Source: Paramecium sonneborni
Lineage: Eukaryota > Ciliophora > Oligohymenophorea > Peniculida > Parameciidae
DNA length: 64,000 bases
Assembly: GCA_905182985.1 (NCBI GenBank)
Contig: CAJJDN010000024.1
Coordinates: forward strand, 622,925-686,924
Direction: 5' to 3'
Positions 39,300 to 50,998 of this stretch are shown piece after piece. The notes under the pieces are model-generated. The model was not told the origin of the DNA, did not search any database, and was given only the letters and a program-made list of their open reading frames with translations. The number at the start of each line of letters is the position of its first letter. The stretch's first letter is position 1. The position numbers and the translations under genes are program-made.

Positions 39300-40734
39300 A
39301 TGAAATAATAACCTAATTATTAAACTTTCACAAGTATTTTTGATCTAGAGCAGTCAAAAACATTTTGGGAACCATTGTAATAACCACTTCAGGCAGAGCG
39401 ATTACTTTACTAAGGAAAATTCTTTGAATTCATTGGAAATGTATGGGTTGAAGAACATTATGAACTTTATCCAGAAATACTATGTAAAGGTTAATTTTAT
39501 ATGAAATTACCTGGAATGTAAATCAGAAGACTCAAACCAAATGAAACTTATGGTCCCCATAAATATGGATTAGGTTTATTAAAAGGACCTTACAGGTTGT
39601 TGTTATATACCGAATCAGTTGAATAGCTAAATTAATGGTATTAAGTCCATAGAGTTTAGGCATGACTACTTGAAAAGACTTTGTCTATTGCCCAATTTTA
39701 ACAAACGTCATAAAGTTGTTAATAAGATCAAGAATTCCCTTAATTTTTATGATTGCTACAAATGTATTAATGGGCAGCAATATTAAGTCAAAATTCTCGA
39801 AAAATCTTAAATAATTCAAACAAAACACTTCATAAAAGAAATTTAAATTTTGCGTCGTTTAAATCACCCTTAAATCTAAAAATTATTAGAAGTTTATGAA
39901 GACAGCAATACTGTCTATATTTTATTTGATAAATTCTTAGGTCACTCGCTTAAAACTAAATTGCCAGATTATTGGAAGTAATTTAGATATTTAATATATA
40001 GTTTAACAGAAAAACAATAAGCTGAGGTATGTTTCAAGTTGTTAAATGCCTTAGCACATATACATTAAAAAAATATCATTCACAAGGATATAAGACCAGA
40101 GAACATTATCTAAATAAATAATTAATTAAATAATCTCATTATTGCTAACTTTGCAAGTGCTGATTCAAAAGAAAAATGCCAAAAAAGAAAAGTATTTAAC
40201 CCAGGTTTCATGGCTCCTGAATTATTTCAAAATAGAAACTTTGATGATAAAATAGATATATTCTCTTTAGGTGTTATATTTTATGGTATCCTCTACTGTA
40301 AATATCCTTTCGAAGGAAAAGACTTTAGGGATACTGCGACATTAAATGAAAAATGTGAAATAAATTTTGAATACTCAAAGAAATTATCTTCCTCAGCCAT
40401 TGAATTACTATAGGGAATGCTAAAGAAAGATCCAAATTAGAGGTTAAATTCATAAACTGCATTAAAACATCATTGGTTTATAAATGCCAAAAGTAAAGAA
40501 TAAATGAAAGGAAAATTACTTGGAGCTCCTTCACTTTCAACTATCCAAGAAAAATCAGAAATCGATATTTCAATGTAGGATCGATAATTAAATAAATAAT
40601 AATCTAAATTAAGAGCTAAATCTTTAGATACATTATTCATTTAGGATGCAAATGAAGTAGAATAAATTCCTTTACATCAGAAAATTCAAAAAATGACAAT
40701 TATTCAATTTAATCCATCTAAATTTAATCATTGA
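39300..40734 (+). CDS. PH domain plus pseudokinase, 470 aa
   Basis: ATG at 39300 (MKQQPNYQTFTSIFDLEQ), one intron 39638-39659 (22 nt), stop 40732-40734; 471 codons. About 25-125 reads as a PH domain (ERLLYQGKFFEFIGNVWVEE ... LLLYTESVEQLNQWHDYLKRL, with the invariant C-terminal Trp). About 140-400 is a protein kinase fold: QVKILEK lysine, catalytic loop HKDIRPEN (HRD changed to HKD), then ANFAS in place of DFG, so the magnesium-binding Asp is Asn; APE motif MAPEL is intact and the subdomain IX segment DIFSLGVIFYGIL is normal. No clear glycine loop. Most likely a catalytically dead or atypical kinase targeted to membranes or partners through the PH domain. C-terminal tail Q/S-rich. Confidence 0.87.
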
Positions 40735-40923
40735 TTTATAAATTTTATTTTTATTTTTATCAAAATATAAATTCTCATCTTTTTTTCTTTTATGTTTAAA
40801 TGAGAAATTTTATTTAATCCAAAAATTTGAATGGACTTTTATAATATAATTTTATATAAAATTAAAACATCATCTAGCTTACTTTCCAAATCACATAATA
40901 TCTAAGTAACAAATTATAATATT

Positions 40924-41202
40924 TCAGTTTTTTTAAAGATACTAAGAAAATTTTTGATTTGGATTCAATGATCTTTTAAGATTTTCCAGAAAATTTATAA
41001 ATTTTAATGCTATCAACAAAAATAAGATTATCCACAATTGTACACACATTACAAGTTAAATTTCTTCCAAATTTTTTTTCGGCTGTGAATTAAATTGAAT
41101 TATATAATTAAAGTATTCAGCTTTCTATATAAAGACTTCATTGTAACCATATTTAAGAATATTTTTTTCAAATTCTTTGTTTGTTATTAAAATTTTAAGC
41201 AT
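40924..41202 (-). CDS. Possible small ORF, 92 aa
   Basis: ATG 41200-41202 (MLKILITNKEFEKNILKYG) to TGA 40924-40926, with one hydrophobic segment (CVQLWIILFLLIALKFINFL). A second frame over the same DNA also looks protein-like, so the true structure may differ. It lies between two convergent genes. Low support; the rest of 40735-41275 is featureless. Confidence 0.3.
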
Positions 41203-41275
41203 CAAGATTGGCCCAATTTATAATTATAGTAAACTAGCTATTAAAGTTTTAATATTGGATTTTTTCAGTGTATTT

Positions 41276-42152
41276 TCATGAATGATTATTCTATTTGAAT
41301 TTTAGAGTAATTAATAATCTATTTTTTTGAGGCAAATAATTATTATAAATAATGATTATTAATAATTTCAATAAGAATAATTTTTTTCGGAATTTTAAAT
41401 TCAATTTATTAAATTAACATATTTTTAATCTTCCCAAATGTAATTATAAAATTTTAAAAGTATAAGAGTGAAATTTATATTAATTTTCATTTTTTATTGT
41501 TATTTTAAGTTTTAGCCCTTAAATAACGCTAGTAGCTAGAATATTATTCTCAGATTTAATAGATGAATCAATAATTAGTTTGATTAGTTTGGCATACATC
41601 ATAATATAGAATGGCAGTAGTAGAGATAATAACTTTAGAGATTCAAATCCAACTTATTGTTAAATAAAAGCTTATTTATCTAATTTTTAAATTTTATCTA
41701 GTACTGCTTGGACATCAATAATATGCTACACATTATATATGTATAATTTAATAATATTAACTTTAATTTTAAGGAGAATTTGAAAGCATAAAGCAGATTT
41801 TATAAATAAAGCATAAGTGTTTGCATTATTTGTATATCCCATAATATTGTGTATATGCTGGGTGATTTTAATCTTAACATATTATCCTGTAGCCTGGATT
41901 GGTTTAGTATAATCAATAAGTTGGTAATACTTAACTTAGTTCTTTTGTAACATACATAGTTGATCTGTTGGATGCTTTGTGTTATTGTTTATTGTTTCAC
42001 TGAGATATTCACAAAAATTAGATTTAATGGATGTTAATAAAAATACAATGAAGATTTATCCGAAATAAATTTTGGGACCTAAAATAGTTAACAATTAACT
42101 TAAGTAGTTGTGAATGCTATAATTACAATAATATTAATTAATTAAGCGTCAT
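41276..42152 (-). CDS. Integral membrane protein, 282 aa
   Basis: ATG 42150-42152 (MTLNQLILFQLLTILGPKIY), a 28-nt intron at 42099-42126 that is needed to join the N-terminal helix, stop 41276-41278; 283 codons. Hydrophobic segments near the N-terminus (YFGQIFIVFLLTS), around ALFIKSALCFQILLKI and at LKLLSLLLPFYIMMYAKLI, then a basic C-terminal part. VLDKIQKLDKQAFIQQQ faintly recalls TMEM33/Pom33 proteins, but this is weak. Function unknown. Divergent from the acyl-CoA oxidase gene, with 74 nt between starts. Confidence 0.65.
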
Positions 42153-42226
42153 TATATTTTTTAGTGCGTTTGCAATTTAATATTATAAAATGAGAAACAA
42201 AAATATAGTATTATAATATAATTGAA

Positions 42227-44281
42227 ATGTCATCAACATAGGAGATAGTAAAATGTTCATTCAACCCTGACGATATGGGATAATTATTATATAAAGAGAT
42301 TTATCATAAGTATATATTGATTAAAGAGAGATTAGATGGATAAAAGTATAAGAATTGATTGCAAAGGATCCAATATTGCAAAATAATGTTGGAGATTATG
42401 GTTAGAGTAGAGATAAATTATATGAGATTTATTGTAAGAAGGCCTATAAATTACATAAGTTATTAAATTATAGTGATGAAATGATTCCTGGTATGGTGAA
42501 CAGTCAATTTCCAGAAACAGTAGTGACTGTATTGCATTAAACAATGTTTATTCCAACTATAAAGTATTTGGGAACCGAAAAATAAATTGAGAAATGGCTA
42601 CCTCCATCATTAAATTATGAAATTGTAGGATGTTATGCTTAGACTGAATTAGGACACGGATCAGATGTATAAAATTTAGAAACTACTGCTGTCTATGATA
42701 AAAATACAGAAGAGTTTATTTTAAATTCTCCAACAATATCATCAACAAAATGGTGGATTGGAGATTTAGGATTGACAGCAACTCATGCTGTAACACATGC
42801 TTAATTATTTATTAATGGGAAACATTATGGAGTACAAACTTTTATTGTTTAAGTAAGAGATACTCATACTCATTTACCATTAAAAGGAATTGAAGTTGGA
42901 GATGTTGGACCTAAATATGGTTATAATACTAAAGATAATGGATATTTAAGAATGAATAATGTTAGAATTCCTAGAGAATAAATGCTTATGAGATATTCTA
43001 AAGTAAGTAAAGCTGGAGAATTTATAAAAGCTCAAAATGAGAAAATTGGATATGCCACTATGATGTAAGTTAGAACTTCAATCATTTTTAATACTTATAT
43101 CTCATTAGCATAAGGTTTAGCTATAGGAGTTAGATATTCTCATTTTAGAAGATAATTTAAAGATAAAAATGGTATTGAAAGACCTATTATTGATTATTAA
43201 ACTTAATAAGATAAATTAATACCTTTAGTTGCTGATTGTTATGCTTAAGGTTTTGGATGTTAAAGAATTAAAGAGATTTTAACAGAAAATCTTAAAAGAA
43301 TTAATGAAAAGAATGATTTTTCTCTTATGGGAGATTTACATGCATTATTATGTTGTTGTAAGGCTGTTTATACATGGAATACACATTTTGGTTTAGATAA
43401 AATTAGATAATCTTTGGGAGGACACGGATTCTTATAATCATCAGGTGTTTGTACTATTTAAACAGAATTTTCACCAAGTTGTACCTATGAAGGAGAAAAT
43501 ACAGTCTTATTGCTTTAAACTGGAAGATATCTCTTAAAAGCTTGTAATAAAGCATAAAAAAATTAACCTATTAATGAAAATGTTGAATACCTTCATAATT
43601 TACAATCAACTTTATCTTAGAAAGCTACTTTCACAAGATAAGAGTAGCTTTTATGTCCTGAAATTATTAGAAAACTTATGAGATTACATGCAGCATTCTA
43701 TGTCAACAAAATGATGCTTAAAATGATGGAAAAAGGTAATATTTTAACATTATCAAAAATTAGCTGGTGAGTTTGGACCTAAGGAAGCATGGAATAAACA
43801 TGTCGGTGTTTCTATAACAGAAGCTTCTATTGCTCATACATATTATTGGACATTTAAAACCTTCTTAGATACATTAATTAAGTAATTATTGTAAATAATT
43901 TATAGAATATAAGATGAAAATATTAGATCTGTATTATCTAATTTATGTTGCTTATATGGATTATAAAGAATTATTGATTGGCCAATAGGGTATTTTGAGG
44001 GCAGATTTTTAACAGGAGAATAATTAGAAATTATTTTAAATGCAAAAGAATATATTTTCACTTTGATTAAACCAGATTTACTAGGATTAGTTGATGTAAA
44101 TTGAATAATTATCATATAGGCTTTTAAATTTAATGAAAATGCTTTAAGATCAGATTTAGTTGATCCAAAACCTTATGAAAAATTATTATAAAGTGCTAAA
44201 TTGAGTTCAGTAAATAATGAAGAGTACTAAAAGAAATTAAGATCATTGACAAGATAACTTAGAGAGATTCCAAAGCTATGA
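42227..44281 (+). CDS. Acyl-CoA oxidase, 658 aa
   Basis: Peroxisomal flavoenzyme that makes trans-2-enoyl-CoA and H2O2 from acyl-CoA in the first step of beta-oxidation. Introns 42310-42335 (26 nt), 43736-43763 (28 nt) and 44096-44119 (24 nt); 659 codons, the usual family length. Signatures: [20 protein letters not shown] (FAD-binding middle domain), [15 protein letters not shown], the LGGHGFLQSSG helix and [20 protein letters not shown], which holds the catalytic Glu (about residue 413). C-terminus ends Pro-Lys-Leu, close to the SKL-type peroxisomal targeting signal. The first exon ([20 protein letters not shown]) is joined by the intron that restores the family N-terminus. Confidence 0.95.
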
Positions 44282-44313
44282 ATTTATAAATAATAATTTA
44301 ATAAATAAAAATA

Positions 44314-44943
44314 ATGTAGTAAGTGACAACAGAATATGTTAGAAATTTAAATGGAATAACACAAGAGTATATGAGTATGTAAATGATAGTTTCTTGTGTC
44401 CTGTGAATGCAAACATTTACAATATCCAATTCCTAAAATTTAGAATAAGAGATATGGATTCAGGTTAAACTCTATTTGAAGTTGAACGAGATTAAGATGA
44501 AGAATCTATAGGTACAATCATTCTTAAAATAATCTAGAAAATCTTCCACCAGAATATCAAGATGAAGCTAGAAGAATTAAATATCATTTTGGACCATAAT
44601 TTTTTGAATTGAAAACAGTTGGAGCATAATTGACTTTCTCGGTTGGTAATAAGCCAGTTAAAAATTTTACAATAATTGAAAGACATTACTTCAGAGATCA
44701 TCTCTTAAGAAGCTATGAATTTCAATTCCCATTTTGCATTCCAAATTCAACCAATACATGGGAACACATTTACACAATTCCAGAAATTGATGAAGCTATG
44801 GTATATAAATAAATTATTCTATTAAATAGAGATAAGAAATGATCAATAATCCATTTCAAACAAAATCTGACAGCTTTTATTTTGTAGGAGAACAGTTAGT
44901 TATGCATAATAAAGCAGAGTATGATTACTCTTCTTTTGATTGA
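44314..44943 (+). CDS. UNC119: UNC119-type lipid-binding trafficking protein, 183 aa
   Basis: Beta-sandwich chaperone of the UNC119/PDE6-delta family that carries acylated proteins, often into cilia. Introns 44367-44389, 44512-44537 and 44801-44829; 184 codons. Hallmarks: [20 protein letters not shown] (family: YLC...NIYxIDFxRFKIRD), [66 protein letters not shown] and the C-terminal [19 protein letters not shown]. Start only 32 nt after the acyl-CoA oxidase stop, with the same orientation. Assignment to UNC119 rather than PDE6-delta rests on the longer N-terminus and the HYFRDH segment. Confidence 0.94.
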
Positions 44944-45312
44944 AAAATTTGGAATATCTATTATAAATGAATATATATTTCATGTCATAACTTTGGTTAG
45001 AACATGTTCTGTTTGATAAGAATTTCAAATACTCTAATAATGATCCATGTATCACCAAATCATGATTCAAATGAAAACATATATTCCTCGAATCTATTTT
45101 TAGAAACTATGTCTAACAATTAATCTCCATTAAAACATTTGCATAATCTTTAATTTATTATAACTATAACAAAAAGCACAAATATCATATCTTTATTTTT
45201 TTATATATACTGCCACAACTCCAATACATATATTATAAAATTTACCAATATAGGGAACAATAGATTTTTGAATATCTTGTAGAGATAGTCAATATACTCA
45301 ACAATATAATAA

Positions 45313-46482
45313 GATGAAATTTTTAGAGACATCTAACCATAACTACCTTCCACCTACCTCTAAAACCTCTGTTCTTTCATTCTATTACATACAAATTTGA
45401 TGAATTCATTTTAAGTATTGTTAAGAATTCTCAATAGATTCTTAATCTATATCTGCATCTTTATTTTTAATTTTTGTAGAAAATAGCTTTAATTGAAAGA
45501 TGAATAAACTTCATTCTTCAATTCTTAATTCTTCCTTTTAAGTTATCTTAATGATCTTATATTTACCATGATTGCTTTTTTCTCTTATGAGAAACAAATA
45601 TAAATTTGAAATGCCAAACTTCTCAATTTCTTTTTCTGGTATTAGTAGATTATCAATTATTTTTTATTATCAAAAAAAGCATCATACTAAACAAAGATTA
45701 TTTATTAAAATAATAGGAAAAGGTATAAATTCAAAATTGATCAATTTTTCCCTTGAATTTTTATTGCATATTATCAAATACAAAAAATAAAAATGAAAAG
45801 TTAGATCAAACTATCAAAATAGGCAAGTATAATTGAAATGCTTCAATTTCCTATTATATTTTTAGAACATCAATATATAAAATCTGTTCCTATTTACATA
45901 TTCATTGGAAAAATGTATCCTTTTTCTAAATTTTTTTCTTATTTTTTTTTTTCTGTATTCTTTTACTTTGGTTTCTATATTAAAACCTGTTAAAATTGAA
46001 TAGCTTCCTTTATAAATCTATCAAATTTTTTGCTAATTCAATAATTGAAATTCATTTCTTTATTTTGGTAGAATAACTATTCTAACTTTTTGTGAGTTTT
46101 TTGTTTATTAGAAGATTAAGTTTAATTTAATTAATGGTGGTTTTTATGATATTTACATAGATGTAATAAAATTTATAGAATAATCTTACTTAATGTTTTT
46201 TTTAACCTTTTCTATTTAACCCAGGTATGACAGAATATTAAAATTCAGAATTTAATGATTTTTTTCATCAAAAAATTTAGATACAATTAATAGAATATAT
46301 ATTTAAAAAAAATAAAAAATAATAATTTTTTAGAAACAATTTAACATATTTTAAAACATAATACTAATATCTTATCATCTTAAATTGTTATGCTAAATTA
46401 ATAATAAAAAATAAGAAGAACCATTGAAAATAATCAGAATTTTATATAGTAAAACTAAAGTCAAAAATTACAAATTAAAACT
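45313..46482. repeat. Copy 1 of exact 1,170-nt direct duplication
   Basis: Identical by eye to 46484-47653, the two joined by the single N at 46483. As with the 3817-5949 repeat, this looks like an unmerged contig overlap. Confidence 0.85.
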
Positions 46483-46483
46483 N
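46483..46483. other. Assembly gap (single N)
   Basis: Single N at the junction of two identical 1,170-nt blocks. Confidence 0.95.
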
Positions 46484-47653
46484 GATGAAATTTTTAGAGA
46501 CATCTAACCATAACTACCTTCCACCTACCTCTAAAACCTCTGTTCTTTCATTCTATTACATACAAATTTGATGAATTCATTTTAAGTATTGTTAAGAATT
46601 CTCAATAGATTCTTAATCTATATCTGCATCTTTATTTTTAATTTTTGTAGAAAATAGCTTTAATTGAAAGATGAATAAACTTCATTCTTCAATTCTTAAT
46701 TCTTCCTTTTAAGTTATCTTAATGATCTTATATTTACCATGATTGCTTTTTTCTCTTATGAGAAACAAATATAAATTTGAAATGCCAAACTTCTCAATTT
46801 CTTTTTCTGGTATTAGTAGATTATCAATTATTTTTTATTATCAAAAAAAGCATCATACTAAACAAAGATTATTTATTAAAATAATAGGAAAAGGTATAAA
46901 TTCAAAATTGATCAATTTTTCCCTTGAATTTTTATTGCATATTATCAAATACAAAAAATAAAAATGAAAAGTTAGATCAAACTATCAAAATAGGCAAGTA
47001 TAATTGAAATGCTTCAATTTCCTATTATATTTTTAGAACATCAATATATAAAATCTGTTCCTATTTACATATTCATTGGAAAAATGTATCCTTTTTCTAA
47101 ATTTTTTTCTTATTTTTTTTTTTCTGTATTCTTTTACTTTGGTTTCTATATTAAAACCTGTTAAAATTGAATAGCTTCCTTTATAAATCTATCAAATTTT
47201 TTGCTAATTCAATAATTGAAATTCATTTCTTTATTTTGGTAGAATAACTATTCTAACTTTTTGTGAGTTTTTTGTTTATTAGAAGATTAAGTTTAATTTA
47301 ATTAATGGTGGTTTTTATGATATTTACATAGATGTAATAAAATTTATAGAATAATCTTACTTAATGTTTTTTTTAACCTTTTCTATTTAACCCAGGTATG
47401 ACAGAATATTAAAATTCAGAATTTAATGATTTTTTTCATCAAAAAATTTAGATACAATTAATAGAATATATATTTAAAAAAAATAAAAAATAATAATTTT
47501 TTAGAAACAATTTAACATATTTTAAAACATAATACTAATATCTTATCATCTTAAATTGTTATGCTAAATTAATAATAAAAAATAAGAAGAACCATTGAAA
47601 ATAATCAGAATTTTATATAGTAAAACTAAAGTCAAAAATTACAAATTAAAACT
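46484..47653. repeat. Copy 2 of exact 1,170-nt direct duplication
   Basis: Second copy of 45313-46482; it continues into the unique sequence upstream of the gene at 47780. Confidence 0.85.
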
Positions 47654-47779
47654 CTATAAGACAATTATTTTAAAATTTGTTTAAGTACTAAACTAGAATA
47701 ATTGAAACTAGAATCACTAATCACTTTTACATTAGAAAATTTTGCTCTTTATTGCAAATAGATTAGAAGAAAGCTAACA

Positions 47780-48931
47780 ATGCAAAAAATTTAAGTAGCT
47801 TCTGCATTTAAACTTGATATAAAGAATGATTCAATTACACTATAAACTATGGAACATCCAATTATAGCATCCCCTCATTAGAATTTAATTTTAAATCCTT
47901 AGTTTATAAATCAAATGTATTTATTTGAAAATTTAACATATGAATCGGATACTTATTTAGATAGTTTATTTTTTGATGAATTATTACTAACATTATTATT
48001 TTGGTAAATACTTGTAAATTTAAGAAAATTATCTGATTTAGATTTTTATGACATTTATATTTATCCTAATCGATGTAATTTTTACATTATCAAGAATGAT
48101 ATTACACCTTTTTTCTAAACTGAATAATTGAAAATGATGAACATTTTATTAAATTCCTAAACTATCTAATTAAAAAAAGATGATTTGGAAATTAATTAAG
48201 AATATTAGATTTAATTATTTGATATTCATCCTCCCGATAAGATTGTAAGTAGAGGAACCATAATTCCTATAATAAATATAAATTAATAAGAATAATAAAG
48301 TATTGAATAAGATTAGGAAATCCTCAAATATTTAAATTTTGATTAGATTACTATAACATCGAAACCATATTATTTAATATTCAGTACTTTATGTGAGCAA
48401 GACTAGAAAGATGAATTTAAGCACATAATTGATTTTAGTAATTCAGAATATCCAAAATGTAAAAAATGTAATCTGATTATATATCCTGATGATTTTGATA
48501 CATTGTATACGAAAAAAGGTTTATTAGATATTTGGGAGAAAGGTTAAATTTGTCTAAAATAGCAAGCATAATTTGTGAGTCCATTGTTTTTTCTACTGGG
48601 AAAATAAAATTTTAAATTAAAAATGGACAAAGATAAAGAAAATTTGTTTGCATAGTTTTATTATAAAAATGAAGAAGGTAGGGAAAAAATAAATGAAAAA
48701 GCGTAATCAGATTTGAATTAGTATGAAAATACAAAAGATAAAAAAGAATTGTAATTGTTATTTAAAAAACTTATAGCAAAGCAGCCATAATTAAATTCAA
48801 ATCTAGAATAAAAGTTACATTATTAAGTAACTGAAAGTTTAGAAGGAGATGATGAAGATTATAATAATGATGAAGGATTTAGGAATACATAGAATAAATA
48901 AAGTTTTATTTATTAAACCAAATTTAATTGA
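47780..48931 (+). CDS. Unknown protein with CxxC motif, 383 aa
   Basis: Single open frame with no introns needed, ATG 47780 (MQKIQVASAFKLDIKNDSI) to TGA 48929-48931; 384 codons. The N-terminal half is a mixed globular-looking domain (FDELLLTLLFWQILVNLRKL; LDFYDIYIYPNRCNFYII). A Cys pair, YPKCKKCNLIIYPDDFDTLY (about 222-241), is reminiscent of a zinc knuckle, followed by a WEKG segment. The C-terminal ~110 residues are charged, D/E/K/Q/N-rich. No family recognised. It converges with the second trichocyst matrix gene (74 nt between stops). Confidence 0.72.
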
Positions 48932-49005
48932 TCTTTTTTATAATGAGAATATAGTAATATTTTAGAATGAATTAAAATAAATTCTTATATGAATAATTGC
49001 ATCAA

Positions 49006-50139
49006 TCAATGTCTGTTAAGGGATGTTTATGAAGCTAATGATCTAACTTAATCTTTGAATAGTTGGATAACGACATCTATAATAGCATTTTCCTCTAGAA
49101 ATATAAAACAGAAATAATACCTTATCTTCTGGCAGTTTCGGAAGCATAGAATTCTCTCTTTTCTTCTAAATCTTAAGTTGCTCCAGCGACGGCATTCAAT
49201 GAATCTTTCCATAATTTAAGAGCTTTAGCTTATTAAGCCAAAACAGCTGGAAGTTACTTAAATTATAAAATAAATTGATACTGTTTCTAATTTTTCAACA
49301 AGTCCTGTTCTTCTTTCATGTTCAGAGTTCAACCAAGCAACTTCAGCATTTGTATCTGAAACGTATTTGGCAAGAGCAAAAGCAGCATGAATTTCTTATT
49401 CTTAAAGTGTGGCAAGTGTTGATTCTAATTCTACTTATAAATCTTATAAGATAGAAAGGACTTATTCTCCTGTAGTTCCTTCTCTCTTAACTTCAGCAAG
49501 GGATTAGAATTTTTAGAGGGCATCTTATTAGAAAAGATGACTGTATGCAGACAATTTGTCAGCTATTGTTTAGGCTTTTTCAACAAGTTCGACTCCAGCA
49601 TTATTTGTGAGGTATCCAGCAACATCTTATTGTAAAAGTTAAACAATTGCTACGGCATCAGCATGATCAGCAAGGGATCTGACAAAAAGTCCATTGGCCC
49701 AACATCTTTAATCTTAGAGTTATGCATTTCTTCTTTCAATTTCAGCAAGTCTAGATTCAGCCCAAGCCAACCATTAATATCCATCCTTTACAAATTATTT
49801 AATAATTATACTCTGATTTAGGCTTCAACATCACCTCTTACTGCACCAAGAGCTTCCCATTATTATTTGTTAAGGGTGGCAACATTTGTCAAATCACTAA
49901 TAACTTAAGAAAAGATTTCTAAGAAGATTTTATGTTATTTCATTACCTTCATCTGTGTTATTCTTTTTGTCTGCAGCAGCTTAGACTTAAACATTCTCTG
50001 TCTTTAAATCTCTCAAAAGATTGTAAACAGATTCAACTGCATCATTTCCTCTGGTACCTGTTTGAAGAAGTACAGCGAATTTATTTGTGTCTGTAGCTAA
50101 TACAGCTGCCAATAAGCAAATTGCGATGATTACTCTCAT
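49006..50139 (-). CDS. Trichocyst-matrix-type secretory protein, 342 aa
   Basis: Start ATG 50137-50139 with signal peptide MRVIIAICLLAAVLA, stop 49006-49008. Introns 49919-49946 (28 nt), 49786-49811 (26 nt), 49257-49281 (25 nt) and 49095-49120 (26 nt); 343 codons. Mature part almost entirely Ala/Glu/Leu coiled coil (EAQIRDGYQWLAWAESRLAE; LATLQEQEIHAAFALAKYVS), few Cys, as in Paramecium trichocyst matrix proteins stored in dense-core granules. Same size, intron number and character as 36317-37500, but only distantly similar, so a different subfamily. GC content higher than neighbours, as expected for an abundant product. Confidence 0.85.
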
Positions 50140-50157
50140 TATTTAATTTAATTATCT

Positions 50158-50166
50158 AAAAAACGG
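50158..50166 (-). promoter_or_regulatory. CCGTTTTTT motif upstream of trichocyst matrix gene
   Basis: Minus-strand CCGTTTTTT about 20-27 nt before the ATG; the counterpart of the motif at 37516-37523. Possible shared promoter or start-site element; not proven. Confidence 0.35.
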
Positions 50167-50998
50167 GTTTCATAATTTTGTTTATATTTCTTCATTTTAT
50201 ACTCAAAATTCATATTTTTTAATACACTCTTTCAAAATTACTCTAAATCCTTACATTTATTATCAATCCACTCATTCTATATAATTATATTGAAACATCA
50301 ATTTTACATGTTGAATTTGTAATATTATTATTTATTTATCTGTATTCAAAATTATTTCTTGTACTTTTATATTTTCATATAATTCTAAATCTCTCCTTCA
50401 AAATAATTTTCATAATTCATTTTGATACATTTTAAATAAAGTACTTTTTATTTAACATATAATTTTTATATTATCTCTGCTTTCTATTTTTATAATAAAT
50501 TTCATTTACAAAAATTTAATTAGTTTTAACATCAGATCATATCATATGTATAAAGAATGAAAAAATATCAGATATTTTTAAATTACATTATGAAATTTCT
50601 AATGAAATAAAATAGTTATTAAAATGGTATAATAATATTGAAGATTCTAAATATCATTTTGGTTTTATTTTATAAATTCTTTTTTGAGTGTTAGTATTTT
50701 CAAATTCCCTAAATTTGATTAATTTATGAAGTTTTCATAAGGTTTAGTTCGAAAATTTAGTTTTTTTCAATATAATGAAGTAATTAAATAATCATAAATT
50801 AAGTGATTAAAAAATAATATAAAATGTATCGACTTCTATATAAAATTGTATAAATAATTAAGTCAAGTTAAAGTAATTCAATGATTAGTATGGATAGTAC
50901 TAAGTTTGATATTCAAATGACTAAAAACGAATGATAGGAAATTGTAAGTCAAAGAACATAATGTAATTTCAATAGATATAATTTAAATAAATAATAAT
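50167..50998. promoter_or_regulatory. Divergent intergenic region before the Ca-channel gene
   Basis: About 830 nt of AT-rich DNA between divergent genes. A short ATG-started frame at 50881 (MISMDSTKFDIQ) runs into TGA after 17 codons and might be an upstream exon of the channel if an intron were present, but none fits. No other feature seen. Confidence 0.45.

Larger units (their letters stand above)
44944..47653 (-). pseudogene. Probable decayed or unresolved minus-strand coding region
   Basis: On the minus strand, stretches of protein-like sequence in two or three frames (NLYLFLIREKSNHGKYKII; GISNLYLFL; FDRFIKEAIQF; LMEINCQTQFLKIDSRN) are interrupted by TGA codons and frame changes that standard introns do not remove. 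The LMEINCQTQFLKIDSRN piece is faintly kinase-like. Both exact repeat copies (45313-46482 and 46484-47653) fall here, so the true locus is about 1.2 kb shorter. No plus-strand gene is evident. Best read as a pseudogene, or a gene spoiled by assembly errors. Confidence 0.4.
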
